Positions 12,545 to 16,786 of a stretch of DNA of 16,786 nt are shown here, piece by piece. The notes under the pieces were generated by a model. It ran no database searches, had not been told where the DNA came from, and worked only from the letters and a program-made list of their open reading frames with translations. A program made the translations under genes and the position numbers. Positions within the stretch are counted from its first letter, which is position 1, and each line of letters opens with the position of its first letter. Source of the stretch: Candidatus Saccharimonadota bacterium (GTDB taxonomy: Bacteria > Patescibacteriota > Saccharimonadia > UBA4664). The stretch spans positions 1 to 16,786 of the forward strand of contig JARIHM010000002.1 in the NCBI GenBank assembly GCA_029288275.1. Reading direction: 5' to 3'.

Positions 12545-14200
12545 TCACTTCCGAGTAGCCTTTTCGGTGATGTAAAACTCCAGATAACGGCCCAGCATCA
12601 GGCGCGTTTGAGCATCAATGGCTGCAAAGGAACCAAACAGAATCGATGTTACGGGCAGCAGTATCCACTGAGCTAGCATCCAGATATTGCGAGTCCGGCG
12701 GTAGCGAGCTGGCCGTGGCGGTAGCGAAATCATGCTAATGAGTACCGTCACCACAATACCCACCGAGGCAATCTGCAGAATCCGGCTTGTAATGATGGGC
12801 AGCTCATGGGCCAGTGTGAGATATGAGAACTGCACATTCAACAGCAACGGCATCCAAGCTACCGCAGTCAGCGTGATGGCGGCAGTAGCCCAGGAAATGT
12901 GACCCTCTAGCAAACGACCGATCTGAACAAGTTTACTACTCCATGGGATACGTTTGTTAGTAATGGATTGTCGCACAGCATAGGCAAAATCACTCACGCC
13001 CCAAGCCCAGCGCCGCTGCTGCTTGTACTGCGCCCGAAACGTTTTAAGGTAGGTTTCGGCCAGCACTGCATCTTGGTAGATCGGCGTGTACACCGGCACT
13101 ACGGCGTGATCGCCATCGTAGGCAAAGTAGGTCCGCCAATACTGATGACCGTCTTCGACGATGGTCGTAACGCTCCAGTAATCGGTGGCAATGAGCGCAG
13201 CCAAGCTCTGGGCATGCGCCGCAAAGTTGCGCAGCCGGTGCGGCCGCATCGTTTCCATGAGAAGCCAGAATGAATTACCCGTAGCCATCACGCGCATAGG
13301 CGCCGGCGCGTCCCAGATGTTGTTGTAGAACATTGGGATAGGTTGAAAAGTCTTACGCACCCGGTTTGGATCACTAGCATAGAGGTAGCTCAAGTAGCTA
13401 AAGTAGTTCTTGGAAGCACGGTGATCACAGTCGAATGTTGTAATAATTACACGCTCAGGGTGAATATTTCGAGCTCGAATCATTTCCGTAAGCTGCCGGC
13501 CGGCAAAGGTAATGTTGCCTCCCTTGCCTCGTACCTCCCCTACCAAGCCATCCGGATGCTTGATGGCCGTGGCCAGGTAAAAATGCTGACCATACTTCTT
13601 CAATAGCGTCTGCACGTTTTGCTCGGTGCGCTGGCCACCCCGCTCTTCGTAGGCGATCACCAGCATGAGCTGCTTCTTAACCGGAAAATCGACCTCAGTG
13701 AGCGCCTTGACCGACGGTTCTAGAATATCCATCGACTCGTTCGCCACAGCCATAATAACTGCATGATAAATCTGATCAGGATCAAGCAGCAGCCGGTCAT
13801 GAGCGCAGAGTTCAGCTAACCGGTCACGATCACGATGGAGCTGGGCCCGACGGTCGGCTGTGGCACGCTGGCGCAGTGTCTCCAGCTCTTCCAACTCGCT
13901 TTCGGTCCGGGCCAGGTAGCCGTGGGGATCTTGCAGCCATCGCAAGCGTTCGTTCCAATCAACTTTTTGCGCATCATGCAGCCGCCGATAGCCGCGAATA
14001 AGATTGTAGCTCAACACAAATGACTTCATCATCCAGTACAAATCAAAGGCGATAATGAAATAAGCTACGGCTACGGGCTCAAAGAGGCTCAAAATGATCG
14101 GCCCCACCAGCAACAACCACGTGAGCGCGCCAGGAAAGATCTCCAGTGCCCGCACAAACCAGCGACGATCGCTCCAATGCAGTACTTCAGGCTGACTCAT
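12545..14200 (-). CDS. Membrane glycosyltransferase family 2 (cellulose-synthase-like)
   Basis: The 551-aa product has two N-terminal membrane helices (about 22-40 and 43-63), a charged helical insert (about 80-145, rich in Glu and Arg), a GT-A catalytic domain and several C-terminal membrane helices (about 425-535). Catalytic marks of processive GT2 enzymes are visible: GKGGN (225-229), D257-x-D259 in TTFDCDHR for the metal and UDP-sugar, E349-D350 in VEDGHQYW for the base, and QQRRW (394-398). It probably polymerises or transfers sugar at the inner face of the membrane. Its ATG overlaps the stop of the preceding gene as ATGA. The long helical insert between membrane helix 2 and the catalytic domain is unusual. 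Confidence 0.88.
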   Translation of the reverse strand: MSQPEVLHWSDRRWFVRALEIFPGALTWLLLVGPIILSLFEPVAVAYFIIAFDLYWMMKSFVLSYNLIRGYRRLHDAQKVDWNERLRWLQDPHGYLARTESELEELETLRQRATADRRAQLHRDRDRLAELCAHDRLLLDPDQIYHAVIMAVANESMDILEPSVKALTEVDFPVKKQLMLVIAYEERGGQRTEQNVQTLLKKYGQHFYLATAIKHPDGLVGEVRGKGGNITFAGRQLTEMIRARNIHPERVIITTFDCDHRASKNYFSYLSYLYASDPNRVRKTFQPIPMFYNNIWDAPAPMRVMATGNSFWLLMETMRPHRLRNFAAHAQSLAALIATDYWSVTTIVEDGHQYWRTYFAYDGDHAVVPVYTPIYQDAVLAETYLKTFRAQYKQQRRWAWGVSDFAYAVRQSITNKRIPWSSKLVQIGRLLEGHISWATAAITLTAVAWMPLLLNVQFSYLTLAHELPIITSRILQIASVGIVVTVLISMISLPPRPARYRRTRNIWMLAQWILLPVTSILFGSFAAIDAQTRLMLGRYLEFYITEKATRK

Positions 14201-14604
14201 TGCACCACCATCGAGAAGGCATTAGAGATAATCAGACAGAACAGTGTCACCACATTCGCCCCCACCAGCAAAAAGAAGCTAGCTATACGGCTGCGGCCAA
14301 AGGCCTGAAACGCCAGCACACCGTTTACCAGGGCAATACTCAAGCCAAACAGCGCCGTCAAAAACGGGCTGTACCACGGTCCCAGGCCATCAAATCCGCC
14401 CAGGCTCGAATAGCGCACCGGCACATCGGTGCGTACTGCGGGAATGTGCAAGGCAAGCAGCACCACATTAAGACCGCCAATAACCAGGGCAGAGGCAAGC
14501 AGCCACATGCTCAGGCGGTCATGAAAAAAGCGCGACTGGCGCACGTCGTTAAGCTTACTAGTGAGGTTCTGCCGAATTGAACCAAGTGGCGGCAGGGCTT
14601 TCAT
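14197..14604 (-). CDS. Small three-helix membrane protein, first gene of the glycosyltransferase operon
   Basis: The 135-aa product has a basic amphipathic start (MKALPPLGSIRQNLTSKLND), a membrane helix at about 32-54 (MWLLASALVIGGLNVVLLAL), an outside loop with VPVRYSSLGGFDGLGPWYSP, and two more membrane helices (about 80-103 and 107-132). It resembles the small DUF-type membrane proteins often next to CPR glycosyltransferases, but I cannot name the family. Its stop overlaps the GT2 start (ATGA), which suggests coupled translation and a shared complex. There is no Shine-Dalgarno sequence, and the TATAAT at 14612-14617 puts the RNA start at or next to the ATG, so the mRNA is probably leaderless. 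Confidence 0.75.
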   Translation of the reverse strand: MKALPPLGSIRQNLTSKLNDVRQSRFFHDRLSMWLLASALVIGGLNVVLLALHIPAVRTDVPVRYSSLGGFDGLGPWYSPFLTALFGLSIALVNGVLAFQAFGRSRIASFFLLVGANVVTLFCLIISNAFSMVVQ

Positions 14605-14611
14605 GAGAGTA

Positions 14612-14620
14612 ATTATACCA
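14612..14620 (-). promoter_or_regulatory. Extended -10 promoter of the glycosyltransferase operon
   Basis: On minus, TGG directly precedes TATAAT (14617-14612), an extended -10. No good -35 exists; an inverted repeat GCTAG/CTAGC (14635-14639, 14649-14653) occupies that zone and may be an operator. The start is predicted at about 14605, next to the ATG at 14604. Confidence 0.6.
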
Positions 14621-14665
14621 TTTCTTAGATGATTGCTAGGCGTTTGGTCTAGCGACCGCTTCTGA

Positions 14666-14675
14666 TTTGCGCAAA
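14666..14675. promoter_or_regulatory. Second copy of the TTTGCGCAAA palindrome
   Basis: A perfect 10-bp palindrome 49 bases upstream of the extended -10 box of the glycosyltransferase operon. The same core is in the 12-bp palindrome at 6076-6087. Confidence 0.3.
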
Positions 14676-14709
14676 ACTAAACCTACGCTGGGCATATCAG
14701 CAAGCAAAG

Positions 14710-14741
14710 AAAAAGCCCCTCTGACGTTTAGTCAGAGGGGC
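14710..14741 (-). terminator. Strong intrinsic terminator of the RNA locus
   Basis: GCCCCTCTGAC (14715-14725) pairs perfectly with GTCAGAGGGGC (14731-14741), loop of five, followed on minus by TTTTT (14714-14710). No protein gene precedes it on minus for about 470 bases, so it ends a non-coding transcript. Confidence 0.9.
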
Positions 14742-14906
14742 GAGGTGTGGGGCGCCAGCTCTCACTGGCTCCCCTAGCAAAGCCCGGGCGCAACGCCGGG
14801 CATAATCTCAAAGGCTTCATCACTACGACCTGCCCGTCATAGCTCCACCATTGAGTGTCCGCTGCGGCACTCCTCGGGAAGAGAAGGAACCGGACAACGG
14901 ATAAAA
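14710..14906 (-). ncRNA. Putative structured non-coding RNA of unknown class
   Basis: Between the tRNA-like element and the terminator the minus strand holds four further stable hairpins: 14853-14857 with 14868-14872 (GAGTG/CACTC, extended by CC/GG inside), 14823-14829 with 14836-14842 (7 bp, loop of 6), 14782-14787 with 14796-14801 (GCCCGG/CCGGGC) and 14749-14758 with 14765-14774 (GGGG and GCCAG with partners, one internal mismatch). No supported reading frame is present. I looked for the conserved cores of RNase P RNA, SRP RNA and tmRNA and did not find them. The upstream TATAAT and the downstream terminator suggest one transcript of about 295 nt that includes the tRNA-like part. It could be an independent small RNA or a processed trailer. 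Confidence 0.55.
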
Positions 14907-14976
14907 ATTGGGGTGTAGGGCTCGAACCTACGACCTCGCCTCATGGCGATGCTCTCACCAACTGAGCTAACCCCGA
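14907..14976 (-). tRNA. Degenerate tRNA-like element (possible tRNA pseudogene)
   Basis: The minus strand has a clear tRNA D arm (GCTC-AGTTGGTGA-GAGC), T arm (GTAGG-TTCGAGC-CCTAC) and acceptor (TCGGGGT with ACCCCAA, a C-A mismatch at position 2-71). The anticodon stem TCGCC/GGCGA encloses only four bases (ATGA), three fewer than the required seven, and the variable loop is one base short. Total is 70 nt. No CCA is encoded, unlike the two tRNA-Val genes; TTTTTATCC follows directly. No amino-acid identity can be assigned. It is either a dead tRNA, a tRNA-like domain of the following RNA, or a real tRNA with an assembly deletion. Confidence 0.6.
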
Positions 14977-14999
14977 ACCTGGCTTAAAACGTGCCAGGT
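14977..14999 (-). other. Hairpin at the 5' end of the RNA transcript
   Basis: ACCTGGC (14977-14983) pairs perfectly with GCCAGGT (14993-14999) around a 9-base loop. It begins a few bases after the predicted RNA start near 15002 and abuts the tRNA-like element. Confidence 0.6.
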
Positions 15000-15008
15000 C
15001 GTCTTCTT

Positions 15009-15014
15009 ATTATA
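15009..15014 (-). promoter_or_regulatory. -10 box of the RNA locus
   Basis: Perfect TATAAT on minus, inside ATGTTTATAATAA (15019-15007), the same 13-mer as at 2609-2621 on plus. A convincing -35 at 16-18 bases is not seen. A second minus-strand TATAAT lies at 15134-15139. The rest of 15015-15207 has no supported gene. Confidence 0.5.
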
Positions 15015-15207
15015 AACATCCATTCGTTCAAAGCTGGCGGGTAAAACGCGACTTCACTTTTCACTTGTGGCTGCAGGTGCGGTACTGCTTGGCCGGCCTC
15101 AAGAGATTCTCATCTCCATCCGCCAGGCACTCCATTATAGTACAATGATAAGATCATACTACATTAGCGTAATAAAGTCAATAGAGAGCTGAAAATGGAG
15201 CCTAGGG

Positions 15208-15597
15208 CTACAATTGTAGTGTCAAACCAACCCGAGAAAACACATCATAGCCCTGCTGCTGAAGCTCAGCCAGGAGCTCGGGCGTCATAATCATGACAAA
15301 ACCTGGCGCCACCTGAGCCGCGCGGTAGGTAATCCCCAGCTGGGGCTCAAAGAGCTCGATCATTCCACCCGGGTATTGTGCGATAAAACTATAGAGAAGT
15401 TGAAAATCTCCTCCGTGATAATGCCAAACCGTCTTGTGCCCGTTACCTACAGTATCAACCAATTCGGCAATGGTGCTCACCGCGACATAGTGATGAGACT
15501 GCAAGCTTCCGACGGCCGCTACCGCATCAGTAGTTAGAATCAGTCCCGCTTCACGCTGGCTAGCCTGCTTTTGGATAAAGTCTTGCATACGATCCAT
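15208..15597 (-). CDS. Hypothetical protein, 129 aa, downstream of the VWA gene
   Basis: The ATG at 15597 lies 5 bases after the stop of the VWA gene, with AAGG about eight bases upstream inside that gene, so the two form an operon. The soluble product begins MDRMQDFIQKQASQREAGLI and shows alternating alpha and beta stretches (AGLILTTDAVAAVGSL, HHYVAVSTIAELVDTVG, GGDFQLLYSFIAQYPGGMIE, GFVMIMTPELLAELQQQGYD). This suggests a small alpha/beta domain. It contains HYHGG and several His but no motif I can assign. The stop codon sits within the perfect palindrome CTACAATTGTAG (15208-15219). No clear terminator follows. Confidence 0.7.
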   Translation of the reverse strand: MDRMQDFIQKQASQREAGLILTTDAVAAVGSLQSHHYVAVSTIAELVDTVGNGHKTVWHYHGGDFQLLYSFIAQYPGGMIELFEPQLGITYRAAQVAPGFVMIMTPELLAELQQQGYDVFSRVGLTLQL

Positions 15598-15602
15598 TAC
15601 GC

Positions 15603-16786
15603 TTATCTTACCTTATACTTATCCGGATTTTCTACGATATCGCGGATTAATTCCGCTAGCCGGAGCGATAAATTATGGGCGTCTTGCTCAACCAAGGCAT
15701 TATCATAGTACCGCTTGACCGCCTCACTTTGAATGCCAAGGCCGATCACCGTTTGATCACTATCCCGGGTAATTCCTTGGACGACGGTCTTTAAATTATA
15801 TTCGGGTCCAGCATGCGCCTTTGATGGAATCGGCTGGCCATCAGATAGCACAATTAAGTATTTTTCCTGAGCCGCCCGGGCAGCCAGGTGTTGTGAAGCG
15901 GTCTGCACGGCCCAGCCATCGTCATTGCCACCCGACGCACTACTTACAACTTCTCCAAGCATGGCTGATATATCGCTACGAATGGTGGTATCAAGCGGTT
16001 GATCGAACTGTTTGTAGGGATGCAACTTCGTATTAAATCCGATAATCTCGGTGGGCACCTTTAGACGATCGAGCGGCTCAGTCGTGGCGATCAGAGCTTT
16101 AAAGGTCTCATGAATTTTAGTGTCTTCGGGCTTATCCCGACTGTAATCCACGTTTTCTTTGAGTCCCTCTACCATTGATCCAGATAGATCCACCAAGAAC
16201 AAAAAGGCGTAGTCTTTTTCGGTAGGTGCGTGGCGCCGCTCCCAGGCCCGACTATCAGCAGCTGAAACCCCACGGCCTTTTTCGCGCATCCGCCGAGCTA
16301 CATCAAACCGGCTACCCCGCCGATGACCACTAGTCCAGCCTCGCTCACGCCGAGCCACAAAGATATCCTCAAGCTCATTAGTTATGCGGTCAATAGTTGG
16401 CGCCACGGCTTGGCGAGCCTTCTCGTAGGGCGTTTGAGCAGTGCTAAGACGTTCGATAGCGGCGCGAATCTCCTTAAGACGTGCCTCCTGCTCAGGATCT
16501 CTCTCAACTGCCGGGCCGGCCGGGCTCGGGGGCGACTCAACGGGCTTTTCGGGTTCCTCATGACGATGCGCCTCTTTACCCTGCACTACCTCCTCCAGAT
16601 GGCCGCCCTCAACGCCCTCGTGCTCCGCAATGGCCCGCTGCTCAAAGTCTGACAGCCGCTCGGCCGCCGCCTGAGCTCGGGCAGCTTTTTCTTCGGGAGA
16701 AAGAGTTTCTAGGTGCTTTTTGATCTTCTGCTTGAGCTCATCGGACAGCTCATCAAAGTTAACAACCGGCCGACCAGCCTCTCCCG
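15603..16786 (-). CDS. CobT-like VWA (von Willebrand A) domain protein, 5' end outside the window
   Basis: The frame stays open to the right edge, so the GTG at 16586 is only an internal codon: 66 further in-frame residues are readable upstream (VVNFDELSDELKQKIKKHLE, LSPEEKAARAQAAAERLSDF). The visible 393 residues comprise a charged helical N-terminal part, a Pro/Glu linker, the W-x-S-G-x-R-x-G-S-R-x-D...R run typical before the domain in CobT/NorD-type proteins, and a C-terminal VWA domain. The metal-binding MIDAS motif DLSGSM lies about 200 residues into the visible part, and YLIVLSDGQP is the matching downstream strand. CobT-like VWA proteins usually act with a MoxR/CobS AAA+ ATPase as a chaperone; such a partner may lie beyond the edge. 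No cobalamin genes are in the window, so the CobT name only describes similarity. Confidence 0.85.
   Translation of the reverse strand, partial: GEAGRPVVNFDELSDELKQKIKKHLETLSPEEKAARAQAAAERLSDFEQRAIAEHEGVEGGHLEEVVQGKEAHRHEEPEKPVESPPSPAGPAVERDPEQEARLKEIRAAIERLSTAQTPYEKARQAVAPTIDRITNELEDIFVARRERGWTSGHRRGSRFDVARRMREKGRGVSAADSRAWERRHAPTEKDYAFLFLVDLSGSMVEGLKENVDYSRDKPEDTKIHETFKALIATTEPLDRLKVPTEIIGFNTKLHPYKQFDQPLDTTIRSDISAMLGEVVSSASGGNDDGWAVQTASQHLAARAAQEKYLIVLSDGQPIPSKAHAGPEYNLKTVVQGITRDSDQTVIGLGIQSEAVKRYYDNALVEQDAHNLSLRLAELIRDIVENPDKYKVR

Noticed and set aside
14715..14810. 31-codon minus-strand frame (MKPLRLCPALRPGF...) ending in the terminator loop
   Set aside because: No ribosome site, runs through stable hairpins, composition unlike the neighbouring proteins.
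14710..14906. tmRNA, RNase P RNA or SRP RNA
   Set aside because: No alanine-tag reading frame or tRNA-like end pairing, no RNase P core sequences, no SRP apical-loop sequence could be found by eye.
15060..15135. 24-codon minus-strand frame with two Cys (MECLADGDEN...)
   Set aside because: Its ATG lies within a TATAAT and there is no ribosome site; too short to support.
1..16786. CRISPR array, insertion sequence, prophage or attachment site
   Set aside because: No regularly spaced repeats, no transposase or integrase catalytic motifs, and no direct repeat of a tRNA end were found.

Overview
The window looks like a chromosomal segment of a small-genome bacterium of the Candidate Phyla Radiation, most probably Saccharibacteria (TM7). 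This is inferred from gene content (paired CdaR/PucR-type regulators, a Y-family polymerase next to a DUF6504-like partner, NrdR, guanylate kinase, L25 with a zinc-ribbon neighbour, a WecA-like and a cellulose-synthase-like glycosyltransferase), from many short genes of unknown function, and from roughly balanced base composition. TGA is read as stop. Promoters look like ordinary sigma-70 sites (TTGNNN, 16-18 bases, TATAAT) and terminators are ordinary GC hairpins with T runs.

Layout. 1-590: 3' part of a protein built of tandem MerR/excisionase-like helix-turn-helix repeats. 591-1760: two tRNA-Val genes (GAC on minus, CAC on plus), each with a promoter, around two short genes of unknown function. 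1850-2580: a minus-strand set of three tiny Cys- and Lys/Arg-rich proteins (51, 52 and 53 aa) with its own promoter and terminator. 2610-5071: two tandem CdaR-family regulators, the second starting inside the end of the first. 5249-6039: an acidic protein and a four-helix-bundle (S23-type) protein. 6147-8903: a DNA and nucleotide block, with a DUF6504-like protein and a Pol IV-like translesion polymerase on plus, guanylate kinase converging from minus with overlapping stops, and nrdR on plus with a perfect NrdR-box palindrome over its start codon. 8962-10591: a DgkA-like membrane protein with lost catalytic acids, then L25 and its zinc-ribbon partner, all minus. 10767-11432: a stand-alone protein related to the RNA polymerase alpha C-terminal domain. 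11467-14604: a three-gene minus operon (small membrane protein, membrane GT2, WecA/TagO-like phosphosugar transferase) probably making a surface polysaccharide or lipid-linked glycan. 14706-15014: an apparent non-coding RNA transcription unit with a degenerate tRNA-like element, several hairpins and a strong terminator. 15208-16786: an unknown 129-aa protein and a CobT-like VWA-domain protein that runs off the right edge.

Together the genes suggest a mix of information processing (tRNAs, L25, NrdR, Gmk, Pol IV), envelope building, and lineage-specific regulators. The most unusual parts are the RNA locus at 14706-15014, the tiny-protein operon at 1936-2515, the HTH repeat protein, and the NrdR operator placed over a start codon that lacks a Shine-Dalgarno sequence.
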